This document shows, piece after piece, positions 27,873 through 35,965 of a DNA stretch of 47,271 nucleotides (its first letter is position 1; every line of letters starts with the position of its first letter). The DNA lies in the NCBI GenBank assembly GCA_024401825.1, contig JAKSKF010000011.1, forward strand, positions 1 through 47,271. The letters run 5' to 3'. The translations under genes were made by a program, and so were the position numbers. This DNA is from Bacteroidales bacterium. Lineage in GTDB: Bacteria > Bacteroidota > Bacteroidia > Bacteroidales > UBA932. The notes under the pieces are model-generated. The model did not search any database. It saw only the letters and a program-made list of their open reading frames with translations, and was not told the origin of the DNA.

Positions 27873-28619
27873 ATGGATATGAAAGTGATTAACAGAATTT
27901 TATGCCTTGTACTGGCTCTTGCGCCGGCATCTTCCTGCACCTTTTTCAGAGTCGGCTCGGACGTGCTTGACACGGTGGGGGAGAGTCTGGAGGAGGCGTT
28001 CGACTCCGAATTTTCCGACACCCTCGACAGTCAGGTGCAGATGGCTGACATCGTCCGTCAGACGGGGCGTTTCGATGAATTCGAGTGCAACATCCCCGCG
28101 AAGGTCCGCTACACCCGCGCGGAAGAGTCCTCCGTGCATATTTCGGTTCCGGTGGAACTGGAACGCAGGGTAGTTGTTTCCAACGAAGAAGGCAGGCTCG
28201 TCGTGTCAATCGCCGGACGTGTGAAAGACAAGCCGGGAAGAAATCCTGAAGTGTGGCTGAGTTCCCCATCCCTGCGGGAAGTGAAACTCAACGGCGCGGC
28301 CTCTTTCGAAAGCGTTTCGCCCATAGAAGCGCCCGACTTCAGTATGGAAGTCAACGGCGCGGCCTCCTTCGACCTTGACTCCCTCAGGGCGAAGAAAGTC
28401 GATGTGTGCCTGAACGGCGCCGCTTCAGGAAAAATCTCCGGACTTGATGCCGCTGAACTTGCGTTGAGCATCGCGGGCGCGGGAAAAGTTATGGTGAAGG
28501 GACGTTCAAGCAGTGCGGACATCGACGTTGCAGGAGTGGGAGTCGTCGACGTCAGGGAACTTCAGTGCCCCGACATCGACTCGTCGGTTTCGGGAGTGGG
28601 ACAGGTCCTCAGGAAATAA
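27873..28619 (+). CDS. GIN-domain (DUF2807) lipoprotein
   Basis: A 248-residue protein with a signal peptide and lipobox ending PASSC (C22), so an outer-membrane or periplasmic lipoprotein is likely. The rest is a beta-helix-like DUF2807/GIN domain with recurring LNGAAS-type repeats (KLNGAASFES, EVNGAASFDL, CLNGAASGKI), spaced by about 22-26 residues, then IAGAGKV and VAGVGVV and VSGVGQV. Such proteins often follow YtrA-regulated ABC genes in Bacteroidota. The role may be envelope sensing or polysaccharide contact; this is not known. An alternative start ATG lies 6 bp downstream. Confidence 0.85.
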   Translation: MDMKVINRILCLVLALAPASSCTFFRVGSDVLDTVGESLEEAFDSEFSDTLDSQVQMADIVRQTGRFDEFECNIPAKVRYTRAEESSVHISVPVELERRVVVSNEEGRLVVSIAGRVKDKPGRNPEVWLSSPSLREVKLNGAASFESVSPIEAPDFSMEVNGAASFDLDSLRAKKVDVCLNGAASGKISGLDAAELALSIAGAGKVMVKGRSSSADIDVAGVGVVDVRELQCPDIDSSVSGVGQVLRK

Positions 28620-28928
28620 TCAGCGGACGTTCTGTTCCTTCCACTCGGAGGGGAACATCCCGCAAATCTCATAAAATTCCCGGCGGAAATTGCTTCTGTC
28701 GGGAATTCCTACGTATTCCCCGATTGATGACAGCGGCAGGTCCGGCCTTTCCTTCATAAGCCGGCAGGCATATTCGATTCTCATTCTCTTGCGCCAGATT
28801 CGGAATTCCGTGTGCTCGTAGAATCTGAAATAGAAGGCCAGCTGGGTGTGGTCCAGGCCGAGTTCGTCGGCAGCTTCACCGATGCTCATCTCAACAAGGT
28901 ACCTGCCGTTTCTGACCCATTCATCCAA
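28620..28928 (-). CDS. AraC-type helix-turn-helix protein, frame broken near its start
   Basis: A 102-residue stretch with an AraC-type DNA-binding region: DHTQLAFYFRFYEHTEFRIWRKRMRIEYACRLM (first HTH) and PLSSIGEYVGIPDRSNFRREFYEI (second HTH). The sequence ending MFPSEWKEQNVR is a usual AraC end. The annotated frame opens only at a TTG (28928), but its coding resemblance continues upstream as RAANYQRAIDKRTRAS. An ATG at 28998 would give MIFFKK joined perfectly to that sequence if the A8 tract at 28979-28986 were A7. The gene is therefore out of frame as written, by one base. It lies convergent to the GIN-domain gene, with the stop codons touching. Confidence 0.72.
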   Translation of the reverse strand: MDEWVRNGRYLVEMSIGEAADELGLDHTQLAFYFRFYEHTEFRIWRKRMRIEYACRLMKERPDLPLSSIGEYVGIPDRSNFRREFYEICGMFPSEWKEQNVR

Positions 28929-28978
28929 AGAGGCCCTGGTCCTCTTGTCGATGGCGCGCTGATAGTTGGCGGCGCGGC

Positions 28979-28986
28979 TTTTTTTT
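28979..28986 (-). repeat. A8 homopolymer tract at codons 5-7 of the AraC-type gene
   Basis: Eight consecutive A on the minus strand (T on plus) just after the ATG at 28998. Loss of one A restores a single frame from the ATG through the HTH domain, making this a candidate slippage site or an assembly error. Confidence 0.75.
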
Positions 28987-29011
28987 AAAGAAAATCATAA
29001 TGTTATATTAG

Positions 29012-29039
29012 TTTGGTAATCCTAAAATTACTAATTTTG
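29012..29039 (+). promoter_or_regulatory. ffh promoter
   Basis: TTTG at 29012-29015 and TAATTTTG at 29032-29039 fit the Bacteroidota pattern; the 16-bp spacer is a little short. The rest of the gap to the ATG at 29077 holds a leader of about 30 nt. Confidence 0.5.
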
Positions 29040-29076
29040 CAACATATCCCCGAGAGGGGAAAATCAGAATCGAAAT

Positions 29077-30402
29077 ATGTTTGAGAATCTCTCCGAAAGA
29101 CTTGAGCGCTCCTTCCAACTGCTGAAAGGACAGGGTAAGATAACAGAAATAAACGTTGCTGAAACCGTCAAGGAAATCCGCCGGGCCTTGCTTGACGCCG
29201 ACGTCAGCTACAAGGTGGCGAAGGACTTCTGTGACAGGGTCAAGACCAAGGCAATGGGCTCCGACGTGCTTACCGCCGTCAAGCCACAGCAGATGATGGT
29301 CAAGATAGTAAGGGACGAGATGGCCCTGTTTATGGGCTCCGAAAGTTCCGACATCAATGTCAAGGGCTCTCCCGCTGTGGTTCTTGTCGCGGGCCTGAAC
29401 GGTTCCGGAAAGACTACGTTCTGCGGCAAGCTCGCCCTGTATCTCAAGAGCAGGAAGGGAATGAGGGTTATGCTCGCCGCCTGCGACTGTTTCCGTCCCG
29501 CCGCTGTTGACCAGCTGAAAACCCTGGGAGAGGGGGTGTCGGTGCCGGTATTCTCAATCGAGGGAGAGAAAGACCCCGTGAAAGTGGCCCTGGAGGCAAT
29601 ATCCCAGGCCAAGAGGGAAGGGTACGGGGCAGTGATAGTGGATACTGCCGGACGCCTTGTGCTCGACAAGGAGCTGATGGAAGAGATTTCCCGCCTTCAC
29701 AGGGCCGTGAATCCTTCGGAGACGCTGTTCGTTGTGGACGCTATGACAGGACAGGATGCCGTGGAGTCGGCAAAGGCGTTCAACGAGGCAATCGACTATG
29801 ACGGAGTGGTCCTCACCAAGATGGACGGAGACACAAGGGGAGGTGCGGCCCTCTCCATCAAGAGCGTCACCGGCAAGAGCATCAAGTTCGTCAGTACCGG
29901 AGAGAAGATGGAGGCTCTCGACGCGTTCCATCCCGGAAGGGTTGCCGACAGAATCCTGGGTATGGGCGACGTGGTGTCACTGGTGGAAAAGGCGCAGGAA
30001 CAGTTCGACGAGAAGCAGGCCCGCGAACTGAAGAAGAAAATCGCCCACGACAAGTTCACCCTGGTGGATTTCTACGAGCAGATTCAGCAGGTCAAGAAGA
30101 TGGGTGACATCAAGGACCTGGCATCTATGCTCCCCGGAATGGACAAGGCTATGAAAGACGTGGACATTGACAACAGGACTGCTTTCAAGAGTACGGAAGC
30201 CATAATCCAGAGTATGACCCCGTGGGAGAGGGAGCATCCTGAGGAACTGAACGGTTCACGCCGCAAGCGCATAGCCGACGGCTCCGGAACCGGCATCGCG
30301 GAGGTCAACAGGCTGTTGAAACAGTTCGAAGGTACCCGCACACGTATGAAATCCGCCGGTACAGGCAGTCTGTTGCAGAGAATGAAGGGATTCAGACACT
30401 AG
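29077..30402 (+). CDS. ffh: Signal recognition particle protein Ffh (SRP54)
   Basis: A 441-residue SRP GTPase that binds signal sequences as they leave the ribosome and hands the complex to FtsY. N-domain ALLDADVSYKVAKDF, then the G domain with G1 GLNGSGKT at 106-113, DTAGR near residue 190, TKMDGDTRGG and the GEKMEAL closing loop. The methionine-rich M domain follows (about residue 310 on), with SRRKRIADGSGT, the RNA-binding signature. The usual G1 is GLQGSGKT; N for Q at position 108 is a mild change. Length is normal. Its TAG stop is shared within CTAG with the convergent GSCFA gene. Confidence 0.96.
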   Translation: MFENLSERLERSFQLLKGQGKITEINVAETVKEIRRALLDADVSYKVAKDFCDRVKTKAMGSDVLTAVKPQQMMVKIVRDEMALFMGSESSDINVKGSPAVVLVAGLNGSGKTTFCGKLALYLKSRKGMRVMLAACDCFRPAAVDQLKTLGEGVSVPVFSIEGEKDPVKVALEAISQAKREGYGAVIVDTAGRLVLDKELMEEISRLHRAVNPSETLFVVDAMTGQDAVESAKAFNEAIDYDGVVLTKMDGDTRGGAALSIKSVTGKSIKFVSTGEKMEALDAFHPGRVADRILGMGDVVSLVEKAQEQFDEKQARELKKKIAHDKFTLVDFYEQIQQVKKMGDIKDLASMLPGMDKAMKDVDIDNRTAFKSTEAIIQSMTPWEREHPEELNGSRRKRIADGSGTGIAEVNRLLKQFEGTRTRMKSAGTGSLLQRMKGFRH

Positions 30403-31145
30403 TCTCCTGCCTCCGCCCAGGGGAGAAATCTTTCCCAGATGACATCCACGGCTTCAGGACTGGGGTGGACGCGGTCCTGAGCATACCATTTGTAGTCCCG
30501 GAGCTCGTCCAGCAGTATCTCGTATGCCGGGAAATACCGTACCCGCCCGTGGTCCAGCGCCGATTCCTCGGCCAGCAGAAGCGTCGACTTGCTGACCTGA
30601 TTGCTGTGCGCGCCGTCCCCAAGGTGCCGTATCGGAGACACCGTCAGGATGAATTCCTTTTCCGGTGCCGCCGATATTATGGCGTTCAGCAGGTCCTTTA
30701 CTTCCTGCAGGCCCAGGAGTTCGTGAGTGAATTCGTATCCGGGCCTTTTGAGACAGTTGGACACTATCCTGCCTTCGGGCTGATGCTTCCAGACGAAGGC
30801 GGTGCCCAGGGTTATTATCACAGTGTCCGCTTCCTCCCAGGCTCGTGATGCCTCCTTGAGGCGGGCGTTGGCGTTCTCCAGGAAATCCGAGGCTTCGACC
30901 CTGGCGAAGGAGGTGTGATGGCTGAAGGAACATATCTTGCCCGCGTTGGCTCCCATCTCCACACATTCCCGTTCGGTGAAGGGCTGCGCGCCTCGCATCC
31001 TTTCTATGCTTGAATATATGCTGGCGGGATTGAACAGGGTGCCGAATGGGTTGAGACAGACGTCGAACCCTTCTGACTGGAGCCGTTTGCCTATCCCGTC
31101 GGCGAAACAACTGCCGAGTACCATTATTTTTGACTTGGAGTTCAT
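30399..31145 (-). CDS. GSCFA domain protein
   Basis: A 248-residue protein beginning MNSKSKIMVLGSCFADGIG: the GSCF(A) motif names the family, an SGNH-like hydrolase/acyltransferase-like fold. Supporting pieces are NPFGTLFNPASIYSSIER, TVIITLGTAFVW and LTVSPIRHLGDG, with the Ser in GSCFA and a His in the SPIRH segment as probable catalytic residues. The function is unknown in bacteria; esterase or glycan acyl modification has been proposed on fold grounds. No signal peptide is seen. The gene is convergent with ffh and divergent from the 5'-nucleotidase gene. Confidence 0.88.
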   Translation of the reverse strand: MNSKSKIMVLGSCFADGIGKRLQSEGFDVCLNPFGTLFNPASIYSSIERMRGAQPFTERECVEMGANAGKICSFSHHTSFARVEASDFLENANARLKEASRAWEEADTVIITLGTAFVWKHQPEGRIVSNCLKRPGYEFTHELLGLQEVKDLLNAIISAAPEKEFILTVSPIRHLGDGAHSNQVSKSTLLLAEESALDHGRVRYFPAYEILLDELRDYKWYAQDRVHPSPEAVDVIWERFLPWAEAGD

Positions 31146-31164
31146 TCCGGATTCGGTATTTGTG

Positions 31165-31172
31165 CAAAATTA
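31165..31172 (-). promoter_or_regulatory. -7 element upstream of the GSCFA gene
   Basis: TAATTTTG on the minus strand, about 20 bp before the GSCFA ATG. In the same 70-bp divergent gap a near match TATCTTTA (31175-31182, plus strand) could serve the 5'-nucleotidase operon. No convincing -33 partner is seen for either. Confidence 0.4.
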
Positions 31173-31215
31173 CTTATCTTTATCGGATTAACGAAAATAT
31201 TGTTCGTTTGCTCAG

Positions 31216-32967
31216 ATGAAAAGACATACCAGGACATTCTTCCGCGCGAGTTTACAGGTCATCCTTGCGGTGTGCGTCAGCGCGCTGCTGATAACTGCCG
31301 TACAGGGCCTCGGAAATTCCGGGAGGAGGACCTTGCACGTGCTTTCAACCAATGACGTGCACGGAGCCTGGTTCGATTCTTCCTATGTGGACGGACCCTT
31401 GAACACCTCGCTCCAGAACGTCAGCTGGTACGTTGACAGCATACGATGCGCGGAAGGAGAGGAAAACGTGTTGCTGATAGACGCGGGAGACTGTCTTCAG
31501 GGGGACCCTGCGGCATTCTACTTCAACTATGAGGACAGCCTGACTCCGCACCTGTTCGCCCGTATCGCAAAGTATATGAAATACGATGCCGTGGTGTTGG
31601 GAAATCACGACATCGAGACGGGACACAAGGTTTATGACAGGATGGCGCGGCTTATGTCCGAAGCCGGCGTCGCATTCCTCGCCGGCAATACCCCCGCTGC
31701 CGGGGGAACACCGTACTTCCCTGAATACAAGGTTTTCAGGAGGGCCGGGATGAAGGTCCTCGTGCTCGGATACACCAATGCCAACATCAGGAACTGGCTG
31801 GACGAGGAAAAGTGGAGCGGGATGGATTTCGTCTCCCTGGTCCCTCTGGTCCAGGAAAGGGTGGATGCCTTGCGCAGGAAGACAAGACCCGACGTCGTGA
31901 TTGTGGCGGTCCATTCAGGAACCGGCAGGGGCGACGGACTTGTCCTTGAGGACCAGGGGATGGACCTTATGAACTCGCTTCGGGGTGTGGACCTGGTGCT
32001 GTGCGCTCACGACCACCGGCAATATACCTGTGCGAATGACAGTATGGCGCTGGTCAACAGCGGAGCGAAGGCGGCATTCCTCGGCCACGCCAGGATAGAT
32101 TCCGGCGGAAAAGGACAGGGCAAGCGCATTTCAGCCGGACTTGTCAGGGTCGGCGTTGACAGGGAAGACGCCGATATGGTTTCCCTGTTCCATCCCGACT
32201 TCCTGAAGGTGAAGGAATTCGTGAACAGAAAAGTGGGCAGGCTCGACGTCGAACTGCGCGCTTCCGACGCATATGCCGGAATGTCCGACTATCTTAACCT
32301 CATCCATTCGGTCCAGCTCCGGTACTCCGGCGCGGACATTTCCTTTGCCGCGCCCCTGACCCTTGACGGAACGGTCCGCGCGGGAGATGTCCTGTCCCTT
32401 GACCTGACAACGATATATCCCTTTGAGAACCGGCTTTACAGAATCGGGCTCAAGGGCTCCCAAATCAAGGATTACCTTGAGTATTCCTATGATTCCTGGA
32501 TAGGTGGCTCCTCCTCCCATATCCTCAGGATGAAACCTTCGGAGCAATCCGCTTCCGGGTGGCGTCTGGAGGGCAACGGTTTCAACTTCGACTCGGCCGC
32601 CGGAATAGTTTACGAGGTATGGCCTCAGAAGCCTTTCGGCCGGAGAATAAGGATAATATCGATGGCCGACGGTTCCGAATTCCGTCCTGATGCCGTTTAT
32701 TCCGTGGCTGTGAACTCCTACCGCGGCGCCGGGGGAGGCGGATTGCTGGAATACGGGGCCGGGATTCCTGCGGATGAACTGGATGCCATCGTCACGGAGC
32801 GGTATCCTGATGTCAGGGACCTGGTGAAAGAATATTTCCTGGAATACGGAAACGTGAACTCCGAACTGGTGGGGAACAGCGCCGTCATAGGCCGTTGGAG
32901 TTTCGAACCCGCTTCCGTACGGGAAAAGATTATGACTGACAAAAAACTGCTGTTCGGAGAAATATAG
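31216..32967 (+). CDS. 5'-nucleotidase / metallophosphatase family protein
   Basis: A 583-residue protein with an N-terminal hydrophobic export segment (about residues 9-30), then a two-domain 5'-nucleotidase. The metallophosphatase domain shows STNDVHG (metal ligands D and H, about 45-51), DAGDCLQGD, GNHDIETGH (129 on) and LCAHDHRQY. The C-terminal domain contains FAAPLTLDGTVRAGDVLSLDLTTIYPFENRL and NSYRGAGGGGLLEYG, which resembles the substrate domain of UshA. It probably cleaves nucleotides or UDP-sugars in the periplasm. It leads a five-gene plus-strand run; the next gene starts 1 bp after its stop. Confidence 0.87.
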   Translation: MKRHTRTFFRASLQVILAVCVSALLITAVQGLGNSGRRTLHVLSTNDVHGAWFDSSYVDGPLNTSLQNVSWYVDSIRCAEGEENVLLIDAGDCLQGDPAAFYFNYEDSLTPHLFARIAKYMKYDAVVLGNHDIETGHKVYDRMARLMSEAGVAFLAGNTPAAGGTPYFPEYKVFRRAGMKVLVLGYTNANIRNWLDEEKWSGMDFVSLVPLVQERVDALRRKTRPDVVIVAVHSGTGRGDGLVLEDQGMDLMNSLRGVDLVLCAHDHRQYTCANDSMALVNSGAKAAFLGHARIDSGGKGQGKRISAGLVRVGVDREDADMVSLFHPDFLKVKEFVNRKVGRLDVELRASDAYAGMSDYLNLIHSVQLRYSGADISFAAPLTLDGTVRAGDVLSLDLTTIYPFENRLYRIGLKGSQIKDYLEYSYDSWIGGSSSHILRMKPSEQSASGWRLEGNGFNFDSAAGIVYEVWPQKPFGRRIRIISMADGSEFRPDAVYSVAVNSYRGAGGGGLLEYGAGIPADELDAIVTERYPDVRDLVKEYFLEYGNVNSELVGNSAVIGRWSFEPASVREKIMTDKKLLFGEI

Positions 32968-32968
32968 G

Positions 32969-34912
32969 ATGAAGATTAGGATTACAAACAGGCTTGCCGG
33001 ACTTTTTTCGCATTATCTGAGTTCCAAGATAGTGCTGGCGATGGACTTGCTTCTGTCAGTGTCGGCTTCTTTCCTGGTGATGGTAATAGGTGGACTGTTC
33101 CACAGGGAAGAAGTGTTCAATCCGCTGTTCCTGAGCCGGTATCTGCCGGTTTCGCTGCTGTGGTCCATCGCCATCTTCCTTGCCCTGAGGACTCACAAGA
33201 AGGTCATAAGACACACGTCGGCCAATGACGTTACCTATTTTGCCCTGGCCTCCCTGCTGAAAGGAGAATTTGCCGCCGGGACACTTGCCCTGCTCGCTCT
33301 GCTGAGTCCTTTGCCGGGACTTTCTCCGAACTTCTGGCTGCTCGGTATCCTGGACGCTGTGATGACTCTGGTGCTGCTGGTTGCCACGAGGGTTTTTATG
33401 ATAGTGGGCTATCAGGCTCTCCTGGAGAACCAGAATGACAAGCGGGGAAGACAGAACGTGCTCGTTTACGGCATCTCGGAGATTTCGGTGGCTCACGTCA
33501 AGAGGCTGAGGAATTCCAGGCACTACAAGGTGGTGGGCTTCATCTCCACCTCCGTATCCGGAGCAGGCCTTACCCTGGAAGGCATACCGGCTTTCTTCGT
33601 CGATTCGTCCGAGTCCCTGATGCGGGCGCAGGAGCAGTCCGGAGCTTCCATAATACTTTTCCCTGAAAGGAGCCTGGTCAATATGGAGCAGAACCGCATA
33701 GTGCGGGTCGCCTTCGACCTGGGCCTGAAAATAATGGTCGTTCCCGATTCCGAACAGGTCCGGGAAGGTGACAGGACCGACGAACCCCAAATCCGTGAAA
33801 TCAAGATTTCCGACGTTCTCGGAAGAAAGGAAATACGGATTTCGATGGAAAAAATCCGGACCTTCCTGGAAGGAAAGACGGTGCTGGTGACGGGCGCGGC
33901 CGGTTCCATAGGAAGCGAACTGTGCCGCCAGCTTGCAAAATTCAAGGTGGGGAAACTGATATTCTTCGACAACGCCGAGACTCCGATGCACAATCTCAAG
34001 CTCGAATTCTCCGACGAACATCCCGAGGTCAAGTGCGTCTCCGTCATCGGTGATGTCAGGAGCCCCGGAAGACTCGACTATGTCTTCAGGAAATGGCAAC
34101 CGGAGATAGTATTCCACGCCGCGGCCTACAAGCACGTTCCCCTGATGGAGGAGAACCCCTGCGAGTCGGTTGTCGTGAACCTGGGAGGAACCAGGAACGT
34201 GGCGGACAAATGTCTGGAATACGGCGTGGACAAGATGGTGATGATATCCACGGACAAGGCGGTCAATCCCAGCAACGTGATGGGCGCTTCGAAAAGGCTT
34301 GCGGAAATGTATGTCCAGGCCTTGGGACCCGCCGTCGAGAGCGGAGCGAGACAGGGACGCACCCGGTTCGTCACGACCCGTTTCGGAAACGTGCTTGGCT
34401 CCAACGGCTCGGTTATCCCGAGGTTCGCCGCACAGATAAACAAAGGCGGCCCCGTGACGGTGACACACCGGGACGTCAACCGTTACTTTATGACTATCCC
34501 GGAGGCCTGCAGGCTCGTTCTGGAGGCTGTGACAATGAGCGAAGGCAACAATATCTACGCTTTCGATATGGGTGACCCTGTGAAGATAGACGACCTGGCC
34601 CGGCATATGATAAGGCTTGCGGGCCTGAAGCCCGACGTGGACATAAAGATTGTATATACGGGTTTGAGGCCGGGAGAGAAACTCTACGAAGAGGTCCTTT
34701 CAGGCGAAGAGAACACCGCTCCCTCGTCACACAAGCGAATAAGGGTGGCCAACGTCAGGAAATTGGAATATGACGGGACTGTCCGCGGCCTGGAAGAGAT
34801 TATGGGTATGGCGCAGAATTCCGATATGGAGAATATGGTCAGGAGTATGAAGAAGATGATTCCTGAATTCCTGTCCTGCAATTCCAAGTTCTCGGCCTAT
34901 GACGAAAAATGA
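32969..34912 (+). CDS. Membrane-bound nucleotide-sugar dehydratase (CapD/WbpM/PglF-like)
   Basis: A 647-residue polysaccharide-synthesis enzyme. The N-terminal part has four membrane helices (about residues 18-165) followed by a degenerate first Rossmann domain, and the catalytic SDR domain starts with VLVTGAAGSIGSEL (about 304-317). STDKAVNPSNVMGASKR (about 427-443) is the dehydratase signature, in which Met replaces the Tyr of ordinary SDRs. The long WbpM form usually removes water from UDP-GlcNAc to give a 4-keto-6-deoxy sugar for glycan or capsule building. Its end overlaps the upxY start by 14 bp. Confidence 0.92.
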   Translation: MKIRITNRLAGLFSHYLSSKIVLAMDLLLSVSASFLVMVIGGLFHREEVFNPLFLSRYLPVSLLWSIAIFLALRTHKKVIRHTSANDVTYFALASLLKGEFAAGTLALLALLSPLPGLSPNFWLLGILDAVMTLVLLVATRVFMIVGYQALLENQNDKRGRQNVLVYGISEISVAHVKRLRNSRHYKVVGFISTSVSGAGLTLEGIPAFFVDSSESLMRAQEQSGASIILFPERSLVNMEQNRIVRVAFDLGLKIMVVPDSEQVREGDRTDEPQIREIKISDVLGRKEIRISMEKIRTFLEGKTVLVTGAAGSIGSELCRQLAKFKVGKLIFFDNAETPMHNLKLEFSDEHPEVKCVSVIGDVRSPGRLDYVFRKWQPEIVFHAAAYKHVPLMEENPCESVVVNLGGTRNVADKCLEYGVDKMVMISTDKAVNPSNVMGASKRLAEMYVQALGPAVESGARQGRTRFVTTRFGNVLGSNGSVIPRFAAQINKGGPVTVTHRDVNRYFMTIPEACRLVLEAVTMSEGNNIYAFDMGDPVKIDDLARHMIRLAGLKPDVDIKIVYTGLRPGEKLYEEVLSGEENTAPSSHKRIRVANVRKLEYDGTVRGLEEIMGMAQNSDMENMVRSMKKMIPEFLSCNSKFSAYDEK

Positions 34913-35417
34913 GGTGCACTGGTACATAGCCCTGACAAAATCCTGTCAGGAGAGGAAGGCCGCCGAGGCGCTTGCCGCGCTTGGGGAGGAATTCTGGTTC
35001 CCGGTGCGGAAAGTGAGGCGTAAGTGGTCCGACAGGATGAAGACGGTTATGGTCCCCGTGTTGCCCAGGATGATTTTCGTAAGGGCCGATGACGCTCACC
35101 GGAGGGAACTCACTTCCAGGGTTTACGGAATATGCGCCTGGATGTTCGACTCGGCAAACAAGGCTCCCGCGATAGTGCGGGACTGCGACTTCGAGAACTT
35201 CCGTGACTTCGTGAACGGGGTGGATGTGCCCGTGGAAGTGGTCCCGGGCCGGTATGCCGCCGGGGACAGGGTGGAGATAGTGAGAGGCCCCCTGGCCGGG
35301 AGGATATATGAACTTGTCAGCGTCGATGACCGCAGGTGCCTGGCCGTGCATCTGGGGAGCAGCGCCACCGCCCTGTTCGATTTTCCCCTCGGGGACCTGA
35401 AAAAGATTGAAAACTGA
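34899..35417 (+). CDS. UpxY-family transcription antiterminator (NusG-like)
   Basis: A 172-residue NusG paralogue: the N-terminal NGN domain starts HWYIALTKSCQERKAAEAL, and the C-terminal KOW segment contains GDRVEIVRGPLAGRIYELVSVDDRRCLAVHL. This matches UpxY proteins, which let RNA polymerase pass through terminators in the leader of capsule operons. Such genes normally come first in their operon; here it is third, after the CapD-like gene, and there is no long glycan cluster downstream. It may act in trans on another locus. Confidence 0.87.
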   Translation: MTKNEVHWYIALTKSCQERKAAEALAALGEEFWFPVRKVRRKWSDRMKTVMVPVLPRMIFVRADDAHRRELTSRVYGICAWMFDSANKAPAIVRDCDFENFRDFVNGVDVPVEVVPGRYAAGDRVEIVRGPLAGRIYELVSVDDRRCLAVHLGSSATALFDFPLGDLKKIEN

Positions 35418-35424
35418 TTTTGAT

Positions 35425-35958
35425 ATGGAAATACTGAAAACGGAATTCGACGGTCTGCTCATTCTCCGGCCCCGGGTGTTCGGAGACGCAAGGGGGTACT
35501 TTTTCGAGAAGTTCTCCCTGCGGGAGTTTCAGGCCGTCGCCGGACCGGTCGTTTTTGTCCAGGAAAACCAGAGCCGAAGCGTCTATGGCGTGGTACGCGG
35601 ACTTCATTTCCAGAAGGAACCCTATGCTCAGGCAAAGCTCGTAAGCTGTGTCCGGGGCAGGGTGCTCGACGTCGTCCTGGACCTCAGGCGCGACTCGGCC
35701 ACTTTCGGGAAACATTTCAGCATAGAACTCAGCTCGGAGAACCATCTCCAGATGTATGTCCCCAAAGGCTTCGCCCACGGGTTCTCGGTGCTTTCACCGG
35801 AGGCTGTGTTCCAATACAAGTGTGACGAATATTATCACCCTGAGGCGGAAGACGGCGTTCAGGCCCTTGACCCGGCGCTGGGCATAGACTGGAAGATTCC
35901 TGCCGGGGATATGATAATGTCGGACAAGGATGCCGCAAGGCACAATCTATTAAAATGA
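35425..35958 (+). CDS. rfbC: dTDP-4-dehydrorhamnose 3,5-epimerase
   Basis: A 177-residue RmlC-type cupin. The start is the ATG at 35425 (MEILKTEFDGLLILRP). Diagnostic pieces are FGDARGYFFEKF, FVQENQSRSVYGVVRGLHFQ and MYVPKGFAHGFSVLSPEAVFQYKCDEYY. H62 in GLHFQ is the probable catalytic His and Y132 in FQYKC a matching Tyr. It would make dTDP-L-rhamnose together with RmlA, B and D, none of which are in this window. It sits 7 bp after upxY and 7 bp before the deaminase gene. Confidence 0.93.
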   Translation: MEILKTEFDGLLILRPRVFGDARGYFFEKFSLREFQAVAGPVVFVQENQSRSVYGVVRGLHFQKEPYAQAKLVSCVRGRVLDVVLDLRRDSATFGKHFSIELSSENHLQMYVPKGFAHGFSVLSPEAVFQYKCDEYYHPEAEDGVQALDPALGIDWKIPAGDMIMSDKDAARHNLLK

Positions 35959-35965
35959 ATTCGAT

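Noticed and set aside
33056..34606. 516-codon minus-strand frame opposite the CapD-like gene
   Set aside because: Antisense to a strongly supported dehydratase, His/Gln-rich, no domain, no start signal. High G+C makes such long shadows common.
34899..35417. Reading the UpxY gene as ordinary NusG
   Set aside because: It lacks the full-length KOW domain match, lies in a glycan operon and not beside secE/rplK, and fits UpxY better.
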